DNA of 64,000 nucleotides from Acidaminobacter sp. JC074 (GCF_022496765.1 NZ_VANV01000005.1:186001-250000), one strand, 5' to 3'; positions 50,293 to 60,210 are shown, numbered from the stretch's first letter. Notes: generated from the sequence alone by a model not told the origin. Program-made: numbers and translations.

Positions 50293-51732
50293 TCAATACC
50301 ACCATGTATCTAGTATTTTACCCGCTTCTTGGCCAAATACACTTTCAATGGATTGTCTTAAATCTTCTTCTTTTAAGATTTTATAGGCATAATTCTCATA
50401 AAGATACTTTGCAAACTCACGCACCTTATCATCTCCATAAGCCTTGTACAACTCATGATAAACAAGGGCTGACTTTGAGTATGCAGACACACCATAGTCA
50501 TTCCAGTTGTCAAACTCATAAGATGTTTTGGCGACAACGATATCATCAAAGCCATAAGCATCCACTCGTGACTGATATCTCTCCATAGTGGTATTATAAG
50601 TATCCTCATCAATTAATTCTTTCTCATAATAGGCTGTAAAATAAGTTGTTAAGCCTTCATCAATCCAACCTTCGTCTATTTCATCATCACCTATTATATT
50701 GTAAAACCATTGGTGTACGGTTTCATGAACAATGACATTTCTTAAAGAAGCTTGAGAATTTAAAAGGTAACCTTTAGAAATAAAAACCAAACCTGGATAT
50801 TCCATGCCTGATGGAAAATTTGTTAATACAACACTGTATGTCTTATAGGGATAATCACCAATGACTTCTTCAAAGAGTCTTATGCTGTCTACACCGTAAG
50901 CTAGTGCATCATCTAGCCATTTGTGCTTTTTTAAAGATTTTGGATAGTAAAGATAGACATCCGTCTCATTAACACTTTCTTTTATGATTTCAAATTGATC
51001 AGAAATCACCATGGCAAAATCACGCATTCTGTCACCTTTAAAATGATAAGTCAAAAGATCCGTTTGAAGCGTTTCTATGGTATAACCAGAAGCTGCAACA
51101 ATAAAATCACTCGGTACACTTATATGTATATCGTAATTGGCCATGTCGCTGTAAAATGGATCACCAATTGATAAATAAGGATCTAGGTTCCAGCCGTCTT
51201 CATCATATACAGAAATGATCGGATACCAGTTTCCCAAGTTATAAATACCACCATCATAACCAAAGCGTTCTGATGTATCGGATACTTTAACTTGATAGGC
51301 CATTTCTATCTTATATGTTTGACCCATTTTAAAGTCAAATGGTACATAAATGGATGTCAGTGTTGGCCCCTTATTAAAATCAACAACTTGTCCATCTATT
51401 ATAATAGAAGATACTTCTATGGCGCCAAAGTTTTCTACACCTTTTGTATTACCTGTTATAGATGGTTGAGCTTCTTTAGAAAAGGCATTGGGATACAGAT
51501 GAAAATACAGCTTATCTAGATCAACATTTTCCCGATTGGTATAAGTGATGACTTGATTCACATCAATCACTCTTTTTTCATCATCTAATACCGCATCGAT
51601 TTTATACTCATCCAAGTCAGAATCAGTATAGGCATCTTCTTCATAAACTTGGCTTACAATAGGATCAGATATTTCCTCTGCTTGACAAGCTACCATTAAA
51701 AATAGAGCCATCAACAATACAATCTTTTTCAT
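50293..51732 (-). CDS. M1-family metallopeptidase lipoprotein
   Basis: 479 residues with a lipobox (LMVAC, Cys16), so it sits on the outer face of the membrane. The zinc site is HETVH with Glu359 after 18 residues (DEGLTTYF), and the substrate-binding GMEYPGL takes the place of the GAMEN motif. It is shorter than aminopeptidase N and lacks the C-terminal domain, like other Gram-positive M1 lipoproteins. It may act on peptides at the cell surface. It is a single-gene unit. Confidence 0.9.
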   Translation of the reverse strand: MKKIVLLMALFLMVACQAEEISDPIVSQVYEEDAYTDSDLDEYKIDAVLDDEKRVIDVNQVITYTNRENVDLDKLYFHLYPNAFSKEAQPSITGNTKGVENFGAIEVSSIIIDGQVVDFNKGPTLTSIYVPFDFKMGQTYKIEMAYQVKVSDTSERFGYDGGIYNLGNWYPIISVYDEDGWNLDPYLSIGDPFYSDMANYDIHISVPSDFIVAASGYTIETLQTDLLTYHFKGDRMRDFAMVISDQFEIIKESVNETDVYLYYPKSLKKHKWLDDALAYGVDSIRLFEEVIGDYPYKTYSVVLTNFPSGMEYPGLVFISKGYLLNSQASLRNVIVHETVHQWFYNIIGDDEIDEGWIDEGLTTYFTAYYEKELIDEDTYNTTMERYQSRVDAYGFDDIVVAKTSYEFDNWNDYGVSAYSKSALVYHELYKAYGDDKVREFAKYLYENYAYKILKEEDLRQSIESVFGQEAGKILDTWWY

Positions 51733-51756
51733 GAAAACCTCCTACAGATATTGGTA

Positions 51757-51780
51757 CAAAAAATGAAGCCTAGGCTTCAT
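51757..51780 (-). terminator. intrinsic terminator after the Lrp/AsnC gene
   Basis: Palindrome ATGAAG-CCTAGG-CTTCAT followed by T6 on the minus strand. Confidence 0.85.
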
Positions 51781-52228
51781 CAAATGCTTCTTCATCTAAA
51801 ATAACACGTTGATCATCCTTGGCAGTAGACAATACAAGATAAGTGTATGTGTTCTTGGCAAAATTATTAATCATATCTATCAGATGTTCTAAGTGAGCTG
51901 AATTTTTTGCGCGCACTTTTACTAAAAAACAAGTATTACCTGTTACCTTGTGACATTCCACAATTTCTTCCATAGAAGATAATTTATCTGCCATTTCCTT
52001 TATTTCTAAATTACCAACTGGTACAGTGATATAAGCTGTCATATCATAGCCTACCTTTGAAGCATCAATGATAGCAGAATAACCCTTGATAACACCTTCA
52101 TTTTCAAGTTTTTTAACACGTTCTTTGGTTGCTGTTGTAGACAGACCTATCATACGTCCTAGCTCAGCTATACTCAGTTTTCCATTGTCTTGCAATTCTT
52201 TTAGAATTGTTAAATCATATCTATCCAC
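51770..52228 (-). CDS. Lrp/AsnC-family transcriptional regulator
   Basis: 152 residues: helix-turn-helix (YDLTILKELQDNGKLSIAELGRMIGLSTTATKERVKKLE) and a RAM/AsnC effector domain (MTAYITVPVGN, HKVTGNTCFLVKV). It overlaps the 52221 gene by 8 bases. Ligand (an amino acid) and targets are not predictable. Confidence 0.92.
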   Translation of the reverse strand: MDRYDLTILKELQDNGKLSIAELGRMIGLSTTATKERVKKLENEGVIKGYSAIIDASKVGYDMTAYITVPVGNLEIKEMADKLSSMEEIVECHKVTGNTCFLVKVRAKNSAHLEHLIDMINNFAKNTYTYLVLSTAKDDQRVILDEEAFDEA

Positions 52229-53315
52229 AATTGTCTCCTTTTATTTGAATTTGATTTCTTTTGACCCATCCAAAAACATCTTTGTATTTAACGAGTACAC
52301 AATCTTCAAAGCACTCACATACATAAACTTGATCGCCAACTTTTAAATCTAAAAACCTATTTATGTAATTGGTCTTTAGTCTATACTTACCATCCTCTTC
52401 ATAGAGCAAACCATTAAAAACATGAAAGACCATGCCTGAATGGCTGTGTTTACACAAGGACATCTCTTTGCCTTTTTCTATAAACTCAAACTGATAATGA
52501 GGAAAATTAACATATACAAGAGGTTCGTGCTTAAAGGCATGTTCCATTATAATAGTGCCTTCTATAAAATCATGATACTGGTCATAAGTATACTCTATCT
52601 TACCATTTTCTTTGCTAATGATAAGTGCATTCAGCTCACCTGTCTTTTTAACCCCTAAACCGCCATCAACAAATATGATGTTCTTTTCATCATTAAAGTA
52701 GGGCACGTTTGAAAGGTCATGAAATCTCAGGTTACTTGCCGGCCAGTGGCCAACTACTATCTTGTCCTTGTTGATACCACTTAGATCATTATAAAAATCA
52801 TATTTTAAGAACTTACCTTCCTCTTTAAAACTTTCATCATAACCACCATGTACAAACACATGGCCGTCTGCTCTTAGATAGATGGGTAATGATTCAAGAT
52901 AAGCCACCACCTCATGACTATCAAAATAATCCAAAAGCTCATCACTTGTTATGGTATGTATGTTATGATCACTTTCATCAAGTACCGAACCAACTATAGT
53001 TTCATAGTATTCTTCTTTTAGAAAGTCATGAAGTCTTTCAATTTTATCCTTATCTTTGATGCAGGTATGAATAAAGTATTCATGATTGCCTTTTAAAACA
53101 TATGTATTTTTCCTCTTAGAGAGATTTTTAATATATTCATAGGTTTTTAGAGAGTCTCTTCCCCTATTGATAAAATCTCCTAGGATGATAAGAATATCGT
53201 CTTCATCTAATTGGAGTTTTCTTAGTAACATATCCAGATGGTCTTTATGGCCATGTACATCACTGATAACCACTATTTTATAGTTATCTCTTAAATCTAA
53301 GTTTACTGTTTTCAA
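52221..53315 (-). CDS. calcineurin-like metallophosphoesterase with C-terminal extension
   Basis: 364 residues. The N-terminal phosphoesterase domain has VISDVHGHKDHL, LGDFINRGRDS, LKGNHEYF and VHGGYDESF, as in PrpE-type serine/threonine or ApaH-like phosphatases. After about residue 245 a beta-rich part and a possible SH3-like end (DQVYVCECFEDCVLVKYKDV) follow. The substrate is unknown. It is translated into the Lrp-type gene. Confidence 0.88.
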   Translation of the reverse strand: MKTVNLDLRDNYKIVVISDVHGHKDHLDMLLRKLQLDEDDILIILGDFINRGRDSLKTYEYIKNLSKRKNTYVLKGNHEYFIHTCIKDKDKIERLHDFLKEEYYETIVGSVLDESDHNIHTITSDELLDYFDSHEVVAYLESLPIYLRADGHVFVHGGYDESFKEEGKFLKYDFYNDLSGINKDKIVVGHWPASNLRFHDLSNVPYFNDEKNIIFVDGGLGVKKTGELNALIISKENGKIEYTYDQYHDFIEGTIIMEHAFKHEPLVYVNFPHYQFEFIEKGKEMSLCKHSHSGMVFHVFNGLLYEEDGKYRLKTNYINRFLDLKVGDQVYVCECFEDCVLVKYKDVFGWVKRNQIQIKGDNCG

Positions 53316-53420
53316 TTAAGCTCCTTTTATTTCCTAGGAAATATCTTAACATGTATAATCATATGATAAATCGATTATACTTGCAAATGGTTTGATGTTA
53401 TAATATTGTCGAGGTGAAAT

Positions 53421-53957
53421 ATGAAAACAATATATTTATATACAGATGGTGCCTGTTCAGGCAATCAACATGAAACCAATGTAGGTGGTTATGGTGCCAT
53501 CTTACAATACGGTCAAAACTTCAAAGAAATTTATGGTGGTGATAAAAATACGACCAATAACATTATGGAACTTTTAGGTGTTATAGAATCTATGAAGTTG
53601 ATCACAGATAAAAGTGTCAACATTGAGGTGTATTCTGACTCCGCTTATGTCGTTGAGTGCTTCAGAAAATCATGGTATGTCAACTGGGAAAAAAATGGCT
53701 GGAAAAATTCTAAAAAGCAACCTGTAGAAAACAAGGCTTTATGGGTTGAACTTCTAGATCTGGTTCGTTCTTTTAACCAAGTCACCTTCTTTAAGGTCAA
53801 GGGTCATCTAGATGTCAACAAAACAGCTGAAGTCAACAAGTGGTATAAGAAGTTCATCACACAGAGAAACATCAACTTAGAGGATTACAAGTATCTGATT
53901 AAGATGAACAACCGTGCAGATGAACTGGCTAATATCGGCATGGACGAAAATCGCTAA
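53421..53957 (+). CDS. rnhA: ribonuclease HI
   Basis: 178 residues. The DEDD active site is complete: Asp9 in YTDGACSGN, Glu50 in NIMELLGVIE, Asp73 in YSDSAYV and Asp167 in NNRADELAN, with VKGH between. It removes the RNA from RNA-DNA hybrids. It has an insertion near residues 130-155 with Lys/Trp-rich residues. Confidence 0.95.
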   Translation: MKTIYLYTDGACSGNQHETNVGGYGAILQYGQNFKEIYGGDKNTTNNIMELLGVIESMKLITDKSVNIEVYSDSAYVVECFRKSWYVNWEKNGWKNSKKQPVENKALWVELLDLVRSFNQVTFFKVKGHLDVNKTAEVNKWYKKFITQRNINLEDYKYLIKMNNRADELANIGMDENR

Positions 53958-53958
53958 A

Positions 53959-53982
53959 AAACAAGGAGTGGCAAGCCACTCC
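53959..53982 (-). terminator. intrinsic terminator after the TPR-like gene
   Basis: Stem GGAGTGGC/GCCACTCC with a 2-base loop (so some inner pairs open), then TTGTTTTTT on the minus strand. The plus-strand side also serves as the end of rnhA. Confidence 0.8.
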
Positions 53983-54413
53983 TACATTCTACTCTTATAG
54001 ATGACTTCTGCACGATCCGTAAAGTAATCATCTCTTTTTTCTTTCATACCTTCAATGTATTCTGCCATATGGTTATCAATCGGCTCTAACATATCCATCA
54101 TGTTATCATATGACTCAAACATCTCCATACCACATAACATATAGGTTTTAGCCATATCTACCTGACACCACTCATATAAACCATCTTCTTCTTCATATTC
54201 ATTGATGATCTTTTGATACATATCGATGGCTCTAAAATAATCTTTCATAAACAACATACCAACAATATCAGCAAAGTGTTTGATTGCCCAATAATGATAC
54301 ACTGGTTCACCTTCACTACCTTCTATAATCTCTTTATACTTGGTAGCTGCTAGTTCAAAACGTCGATCTCTAGTTAGTTGATGTGCTTCTTCTAATTCTT
54401 TTTTCCAATCCAT
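53982..54413 (-). CDS. hypothetical protein, TPR-like helical repeats
   Basis: 143 residues, all helical and rich in Met, Asp, Glu and Tyr. The pattern LTRDRRFELAATKYKEIIEGS and DYFRAIDMYQKIINEYEEED suggests two or three tetratricopeptide-type hairpins, so a protein-binding role is likely. The ATG at 54413 follows AAAGGGG. No known family. Confidence 0.7.
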   Translation of the reverse strand: MDWKKELEEAHQLTRDRRFELAATKYKEIIEGSEGEPVYHYWAIKHFADIVGMLFMKDYFRAIDMYQKIINEYEEEDGLYEWCQVDMAKTYMLCGMEMFESYDNMMDMLEPIDNHMAEYIEGMKEKRDDYFTDRAEVIYKSRM

Positions 54414-54427
54414 CACTGGGCCCCTTT

Positions 54428-56278
54428 CTAAACTGCTGTATTTGTTGTAAATTGACTGTTGTACAAATCAGCATAAAAACCATTTTGATTCATTAAAGAC
54501 TCATGGTTTCCTTGTTCTATAATTGTACCTTCATTCATTACTAATATTATATCAGCATCACGTATTGTAGACAACCGATGGGCAATAACAAAGCTGGTTT
54601 TTCCTTCCATCAATCTGTTCATGGCACGTTGGATATATACTTCTGTTCTTGTATCTACACTTGAAGTTGCCTCATCCAAAATTAATATAGATGGATTGGC
54701 AAGAATAGCTCTAGCAATTGTTAAAAGCTGCTTTTGTCCTTGTGAGATGTTGCTTGCATCTTCATTTAAGACAGTATCATAGCCATCTGGCAGTGTTCTG
54801 ATAAAATGATCTGCATAAGCAGCCCTTGCAGCCTTGTAAACATCTTGGTCTGTCGCATCTTCGCGGCCATAGGCTATATTTTCTTTGATGGTGCCATTAA
54901 AAAGCCATGTATCTTGTAGAACCATACCAAATTGACTTCTTAAATAGCCCCTGTTAAAGTCTACAATATCATGTCCGTCTACAGTGATAGAACCCTCATG
55001 TATATCATAAAATCTCATTAAAAGATTCACCAAAGTTGTTTTACCGGCGCCTGTCGGACCTACTATAGCGACTGTCTGACCCTTCTTGACATGGATGTCC
55101 ATATCTTCCATAAGAATGTTATCATCACTGTAACCAAACTTAACATGATTAAAGTTTACATCACCATGTATCTGGTCTAACTCTCTGCCCTTTTCTAAAG
55201 ACTCTTCTTCTAATTCATCTAGTACTTCAAAAACACGTTCTGCAGCAGCAACTGTCGATTGAATCAAGTTGGCAATAGAAGCCGTTTGAACAATGGGCTG
55301 ACCAAAAGATTTTGAGTATTGAATAAAGGCCTGAACATCACCAATAGCCATACCACGCTGAGCAACCATAATACCGCCACCAACAGCAACAAATACATAA
55401 CCGATATTGTTAACAAGTGTCATCAAAGGCATGATGATACCTGAAATAAACTGAGCTTTCCAGCTTACATTATAAAGTTCATCATTGACTTTTTCGAAAT
55501 CCTCTATAGACTGCTTTTCATAATTAAATAGCTTTACAACTTGGTGCCCTGTGTACATTTCCTCTACATGGCCATTGAGTTGACCTAAAGTTTTTTGCTG
55601 TGCTTTGAAATACTTTTGAGATGTACTAGCCACTTTTCTAGTAATAAAGATACTCATAGGTAAAGTAATGAGTACAACCAATGTTAAAAGTGGACTTATA
55701 GATAACATCATAACAATAACACCGATGATGGTAATCACTGCCGTAATCATCTGAGTCATAGACTGTTCTAAAGTTGAACTCACCGTATCTATATCATTGG
55801 TGACTCTTGATAAAATATCACCATGAGCTTTAGAATCAAAGAACTTCAAAGGCAAATGACTTAACTTTCTACTGACATCCTCACGAAGGGTTCTCACGGT
55901 ATTTTGAGAAACACCTGCCATGATATATCGCATAAGATATGAAAAGGCAAAGGAGATTAAATAGAGTATCCCCACAATTAAAAGGATGTTGAAAATATAT
56001 GAAAAATCAATACCACCTAACCCTTGAGCTTTGGCAAAATATCCTTCAAATAAACTGGTTGTTGCTAGTCCTAATACCTTAGGGGTTACAATTGAAAATA
56101 TGGTTGAAATCACTGCGAAAATAATGACAAAGATCAACTGGACCCTTCTCGGTTTAAGATATCCTAAAAGTCTCTTTAAGGTTCCCTTAAAATCCTTGGC
56201 TTTTTCTACAGGACGTCCCATTGCTGGACCATGACCGGGCCCTCTGCCTCTTTTTCTTTCTTGATTTTTTTCTGTCAT
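54428..56278 (-). CDS. heterodimeric ABC exporter, subunit with the canonical ATP site
   Basis: 616 residues: a membrane domain of six helices (about 30-330) and an ATPase domain with Walker A GPTGAGKTT, signature SQGQKQ, and Walker B LILDEATSSVD that keeps the catalytic Glu. The signature is SQGQ rather than SGGQ. With its neighbour it forms an exporter of the BmrCD/YheHI type, probably for drugs or lipids. It overlaps the partner gene by 4 bases. Confidence 0.92.
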   Translation of the reverse strand: MTEKNQERKRGRGPGHGPAMGRPVEKAKDFKGTLKRLLGYLKPRRVQLIFVIIFAVISTIFSIVTPKVLGLATTSLFEGYFAKAQGLGGIDFSYIFNILLIVGILYLISFAFSYLMRYIMAGVSQNTVRTLREDVSRKLSHLPLKFFDSKAHGDILSRVTNDIDTVSSTLEQSMTQMITAVITIIGVIVMMLSISPLLTLVVLITLPMSIFITRKVASTSQKYFKAQQKTLGQLNGHVEEMYTGHQVVKLFNYEKQSIEDFEKVNDELYNVSWKAQFISGIIMPLMTLVNNIGYVFVAVGGGIMVAQRGMAIGDVQAFIQYSKSFGQPIVQTASIANLIQSTVAAAERVFEVLDELEEESLEKGRELDQIHGDVNFNHVKFGYSDDNILMEDMDIHVKKGQTVAIVGPTGAGKTTLVNLLMRFYDIHEGSITVDGHDIVDFNRGYLRSQFGMVLQDTWLFNGTIKENIAYGREDATDQDVYKAARAAYADHFIRTLPDGYDTVLNEDASNISQGQKQLLTIARAILANPSILILDEATSSVDTRTEVYIQRAMNRLMEGKTSFVIAHRLSTIRDADIILVMNEGTIIEQGNHESLMNQNGFYADLYNSQFTTNTAV

Positions 56279-57996
56279 GATACTTCCTCCTCTCCCATTT
56301 GAGAGTAAACAATTTCTCTATAGACATCACTCATATTTAGAAGCTCCTGATGCGTACCAGAGTCAACTATTTTACCATTGTCCAATACGAGTATCTGATC
56401 TGCATTCATCACTGTTGCTATACGCTGTGCAACAATAATAACAGTACCATCTTTCGTTTCTTCCTCTAAAGCCTTTCTTAACTTGGCATCAGTTTTGAAA
56501 TCAAGGGCTGAAAAAGAATCATCAAAGACATAAATTTCAGGTTTCTTAGCTAACGCCCTCGCAATTGATAAACGCTGTTTTTGACCGCCTGAAACATTGG
56601 TACCACCTTGGGATATTTGAGACTTTACTCCTTCTTCTTTTTCATATACAAACTCTGCTTGAGAAATATCTAAAGCATGATTTAAATCATCATCTGAAAG
56701 ACTGTCATTACCAAAGGCAACATTATCTTTTATGGAACCAGTAAACAAGATAGACTTCTGTGGTACAAAACCAATTTTCGATCTTAACTGAGCTTGACTC
56801 ATCTGATCAATTCTTTGACCATTCAGTAGTACCTGACCACTTGATACATCATAGAACCTAGGGATCATATTAACTAAGGTTGACTTTCCTGCCCCTGTAC
56901 CACCTACAATGGCCGTTACTTGTCCTTGAAGAGCCTCAAAGGATATATTCTCAATGGCATTTTCTTCTGCACCATGATATTTAAATGAAACATTTTTAAA
57001 TTCCAAATGACCTTTTTTCTCAAACTCAACAGTTTTTTGATTGTCAACAATATCTGGATCCTTATCTAGGACTTCATTGATTCTAACTGCAGATACTGAA
57101 GCTCTTGGTACAAGTACAAATAGCATGGTCGTCATGACAAGGCCAAACATGATTTGCATCACGTACTGGATAAAGGCAATTAAATCGCCAACCATCATGT
57201 TACCAGCATCAATTCTATAAGATGCGAACCACATAATTGCTATGGTCGTTACATTCATTAAAAGCATCATTAAAGGCATCAAAAGTGCCATGATCTTGTT
57301 GACTCTGATCGTTGTATCTGTAAGATCGTCATTGGCAGCTTTAAACTTAGTTTTTTCATTTTCCACCCTGTTAAAAGCTCTAATAACTCTAACGCCTGAC
57401 AGTCTTTCTCTTACAACCATATTCAACTTATCTATTTTTTTCTGCATAGATTTAAATAGGGGCAAACTGACTTTAGCAACGATACCTATAATCACCGCAA
57501 GTGCAATCACAACACCGACAAGAATCAAAGATAATGTTGCATCCTTAGAAACTGCCATAATGATACCACCAATAGCCATAATTGGCGCTCTAACAAACAT
57601 TCTTAAAATGGTTGTGACAACATTCTGAACCTGAGTTATATCGTTGGTTGTTCTCGTGATAAGTGAAGGTGTAGAAATCTCATCAAACTCGTGAAGCGAA
57701 TACGATTCTACCTTCCTAAATACTTTATTTCTTAAATCTCTACCAAATCCCATACCAATACGAGATGATAAAAAACTAGCTGCTAGTGCTGCAAGCGTAC
57801 CACCTAGGGTGATTAAAAGCATCCAACCACCTGTTTTCCAGATATAGTTGATGTCCTGCTTGGCAATACCATTGTCTACAATATTGCCCATTAATGTTGG
57901 CAAGTAAAGTTCAGACATAACTTGTATAAATACCAGAACAAGCACACCGACTACTCCCAGTAAATAAGGTTTTAAATTCTTAAACAGTTTAAACAT
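56275..57996 (-). CDS. heterodimeric ABC exporter, subunit with the degenerate ATP site
   Basis: 573 residues with six membrane helices, Walker A GGTGAGKST and signature SGGQKQRLSIARALA. Walker B ends in FDDS, with Asp where the catalytic Glu should be, which is typical of the degenerate subunit in heterodimeric exporters such as BmrC. It lies 8 bases downstream of the MarR gene and overlaps its partner. Confidence 0.92.
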   Translation of the reverse strand: MFKLFKNLKPYLLGVVGVLVLVFIQVMSELYLPTLMGNIVDNGIAKQDINYIWKTGGWMLLITLGGTLAALAASFLSSRIGMGFGRDLRNKVFRKVESYSLHEFDEISTPSLITRTTNDITQVQNVVTTILRMFVRAPIMAIGGIIMAVSKDATLSLILVGVVIALAVIIGIVAKVSLPLFKSMQKKIDKLNMVVRERLSGVRVIRAFNRVENEKTKFKAANDDLTDTTIRVNKIMALLMPLMMLLMNVTTIAIMWFASYRIDAGNMMVGDLIAFIQYVMQIMFGLVMTTMLFVLVPRASVSAVRINEVLDKDPDIVDNQKTVEFEKKGHLEFKNVSFKYHGAEENAIENISFEALQGQVTAIVGGTGAGKSTLVNMIPRFYDVSSGQVLLNGQRIDQMSQAQLRSKIGFVPQKSILFTGSIKDNVAFGNDSLSDDDLNHALDISQAEFVYEKEEGVKSQISQGGTNVSGGQKQRLSIARALAKKPEIYVFDDSFSALDFKTDAKLRKALEEETKDGTVIIVAQRIATVMNADQILVLDNGKIVDSGTHQELLNMSDVYREIVYSQMGEEEVS

Positions 57997-58003
57997 ATAC
58001 CAC

Positions 58004-58420
58004 CTAAACCTTCTCTAATATTCTATGCATACCCAGTACATGTACATGAAGTTCTTCGAGTTCCTCTTCACTCAAGACACTCAGTCTTTCTAAGGCATGT
58101 TTTCTTAAACCTTCCCACTTACTCCTTGCCTCTTCTTTACCCTTGTCTGTTACATAGATATTTGTTTTTCTACGATCATCAGGATCTTCTCTTCTTTCAA
58201 CAAATCCATCTTCAGCTAATGCATCTATGGCCTTGGTTAAGTTGGGCTTAGAGATGTACATCTTATCACAGTAATACGACATAGAATATCCATCATTATC
58301 ACTAATATGCATTAAAATACCTGTGTATTTTCTAAAATCCGTTTTCTTAATACCATGAAAAAAACTTTTATGTAGTACCGGCATGACTCGAATAACATCA
58401 TCAATTAATTGTGTATTCAT
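58004..58420 (-). CDS. MarR-family transcriptional regulator
   Basis: 138 residues with a winged helix (MYISKPNLTKAIDALAEDGFVERREDPDDRRKTNIYVTDKG) read over two blocks, typical of MarR. It is the first gene of the exporter operon and has a dyad operator immediately upstream, so it most likely represses its own message and the efflux genes until a ligand binds. Confidence 0.9.
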   Translation of the reverse strand: MNTQLIDDVIRVMPVLHKSFFHGIKKTDFRKYTGILMHISDNDGYSMSYYCDKMYISKPNLTKAIDALAEDGFVERREDPDDRRKTNIYVTDKGKEEARSKWEGLRKHALERLSVLSEEELEELHVHVLGMHRILEKV

Positions 58421-58430
58421 TTCTACCTCC

Positions 58431-58455
58431 TAATAGTTATATTTTATAACTATTA
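58431..58455 (-). promoter_or_regulatory. MarR operator dyad
   Basis: Perfect inverted repeat TAATAGTTAT, five-base spacer ATTTT, ATAACTATTA, right before the MarR ribosome binding site. A partial copy (TAATAGTTA) occurs at 58501-58510. Confidence 0.75.
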
Positions 58456-58521
58456 TATAATATAACTAATTGACTCAAAAATCTATCATTTTATAGTCTT
58501 TTAATAGTTAAATTTCTAACC

Positions 58522-58548
58522 AAAAAAAGACACTCCTAAGAATGTCTT
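58522..58548 (-). terminator. intrinsic terminator after the NUDIX gene
   Basis: Nine-pair stem AAGACATTC/GAGTGTCTT (one T-G pair), loop TTAG, then T7 on the minus strand. Confidence 0.88.
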
Positions 58549-59131
58549 AACCATTAAAGTATGGATGTATTGAAAAGAACTGCTGTAAAAGCATGGCAGA
58601 TCTAATTGAAACTTCTTCTTCATTTAAAATCCTTATGGCCTCTTCTTTATCAATTATAAAGATATCTGCATCTTCACTCTCCTCTTGATAAGCTTTTGTT
58701 GGCTCACCAGAGAATCTACCATAAACTATATTGACCTTTTCATTGATAATGCCAACAGAAGTATAACGTTCTTTTTCGACATATTCAGGATAGAGTTTCA
58801 AACCCGTTTCTTCCCTAAACTCTCTGACGGCAGCATCTTTTATATCTTCATCATGATCGATTAATCCAGCAGGTAACATATAGATATACTTGCCAGCCGA
58901 TACTCTATACTCTCTTAATATGACAACATGTGTTTTTTCCTCATTGACTGCAAAAACCATAGCGCCATCTGTATAAGAATGATTGTCAAAGAGTTCCTTG
59001 TCCAGCCTCTTCTTATCGCCTCTCGAGACAAGTTCCCATGCCTTATCCTGGCCATTCTTAGTTTTATAGTGAATTCTATAGCCATGCAAGTAATTTAATT
59101 CTTTAATTTTTTCTACACGTTTTATTTTCAT
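58547..59131 (-). CDS. NUDIX hydrolase, ADP-ribose pyrophosphatase type
   Basis: 194 residues. The NUDIX box is split: GLIDHDEDIKDAAVREFREETGL carries the REFREETG core. The preceding strand VVILREYRVSAGKYIYMLPAG is typical of ADP-ribose or nucleoside diphosphate sugar hydrolases. It starts one base after the DUF6440 gene, so the two are coupled. Confidence 0.88.
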   Translation of the reverse strand: MKIKRVEKIKELNYLHGYRIHYKTKNGQDKAWELVSRGDKKRLDKELFDNHSYTDGAMVFAVNEEKTHVVILREYRVSAGKYIYMLPAGLIDHDEDIKDAAVREFREETGLKLYPEYVEKERYTSVGIINEKVNIVYGRFSGEPTKAYQEESEDADIFIIDKEEAIRILNEEEVSIRSAMLLQQFFSIHPYFNG

Positions 59132-59132
59132 T

Positions 59133-59318
59133 CTAGTCCTCTACAGTTGTTACAACAACTTCACCATTTTTATCTAGTAAAGGCGTTATACCACCACCAC
59201 TGCTTATGCCAGCATACAAATAATTCACGCCAGTTTTAGTATCCTGTATCACTCGGAATACAGATACTGCACCTTCCTCATGAAGGATCTTAAATCTCTT
59301 CTCTTTTGAACCAAACAT
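59133..59318 (-). CDS. DUF6440 family small protein
   Basis: 61 residues. RFKILHEEGAVSVFRVIQDT, then TGVNYLYAG, GGGITPLLDKNGEVV is the pattern of the DUF6440 family (short beta proteins of unknown role). It is translated directly into the NUDIX gene. Confidence 0.75.
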   Translation of the reverse strand: MFGSKEKRFKILHEEGAVSVFRVIQDTKTGVNYLYAGISSGGGITPLLDKNGEVVVTTVED

Positions 59319-59415
59319 ATTAAGTCCCCTTTCTTATATCTACTTTAATACTAAAAGGGATAAATACCAACTCATTTATTAAAAAAAATGACCTCAGTCA
59401 AAGATTTTTTACAAC

Positions 59416-59443
59416 TAAAAAGACCGATATTAAATATCGGTCT
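59416..59443 (-). terminator. intrinsic terminator after rpsR
   Basis: Ten-pair stem AGACCGATAT/ATATCGGTCT with loop TTA, then T4 and more on the minus strand. Confidence 0.93.
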
Positions 59444-59450
59444 ACATTAA

Positions 59451-59678
59451 TTACTTAACGAATGGTAATAAAGCCATAACTCTAGCTCTCTTAATTTCGA
59501 TTGTAAGTTTTCTTTGATGCTTAGCACAAGTACCAGTAACTCTTCTAGGTAAAATCTTACCTCTTTCAGAAAGGTATCTTTGTAATTTCTTTACATCTTT
59601 ATAATCGATTTGAGAATCTTTGTTTTGGCAAAATTGACAAACTTTTTTTCTTCTGTTTCCAGGTCTCTTAAAAGCCAT
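59451..59678 (-). CDS. rpsR: 30S ribosomal protein S18 (zinc-binding form)
   Basis: 75 residues. The core [25 protein letters not shown] is the S18 signature. A CQFC pair near residue 14 and a Cys near residue 55 (GTCAKHQR) mark the Cys-containing variant that binds zinc. Last gene of the rpsF-ssb-rpsR operon. Confidence 0.97.
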   Translation of the reverse strand: MAFKRPGNRRKKVCQFCQNKDSQIDYKDVKKLQRYLSERGKILPRRVTGTCAKHQRKLTIEIKRARVMALLPFVK

Positions 59679-59698
59679 TATTCTGTCCTCCTTTTTCT

Positions 59699-60202
59699 CT
59701 AGAATGGAATATCATCGTCTCCATCAATCGCTTGGAATCCACCAAAATCATCTTGAGCTTGGTTATTCTGTTGTTGCGGTTGATATTGTTGTTGTTGTTG
59801 TGGTTGATTATAATTTTGTTGATTATTATAACCTTGATTGTACCCGCCTTGTTGTTGTGGTCTGGCGTTATTATTGTTGTTATTATCGCCCCACTCCAAG
59901 AACTGTACTCTGTTTGCATGAATTTCAATTGTATAATGCTTAACACCATTTTTATCTTCATAATTGTTGTTTTGCATTCTACCATTGATTGCTACCAATC
60001 TACCTTTTTTTAAGTAGTTAGCACAATTTTCTGCTGACTTACCCCATACAACAATATTAAAGAAATCAGCATCCGGTTGACCTTCACGCTTAAATTCTCT
60101 ATTTACAGCAATTGCAAATCTTGCAACAGCTGTACCACTGCTAGGGATAAATCTTAATTCAGGGTCTCTCGTCAAACGTCCTATTAATACGACTTGATTC
60201 AT
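59699..60202 (-). CDS. ssb: single-stranded DNA-binding protein
   Basis: 167 residues: OB-fold ([33 protein letters not shown] core) to about residue 107, then a low-complexity linker rich in Gln, Asn, Gly and Tyr, and the acidic tip ending DDDIPF that binds partner proteins. It lies between rpsF and rpsR. Confidence 0.97.
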   Translation of the reverse strand: MNQVVLIGRLTRDPELRFIPSSGTAVARFAIAVNREFKREGQPDADFFNIVVWGKSAENCANYLKKGRLVAINGRMQNNNYEDKNGVKHYTIEIHANRVQFLEWGDNNNNNNARPQQQGGYNQGYNNQQNYNQPQQQQQYQPQQQNNQAQDDFGGFQAIDGDDDIPF

Positions 60203-60210
60203 TCGGCCCC

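Noticed and set aside
59668..59985. Frames over the Gln/Asn-rich part of ssb in other readings
   Set aside because: They are shadows of the CAA/AAC-rich linker of Ssb, with no start signals, and the Ssb frame is unmistakable.
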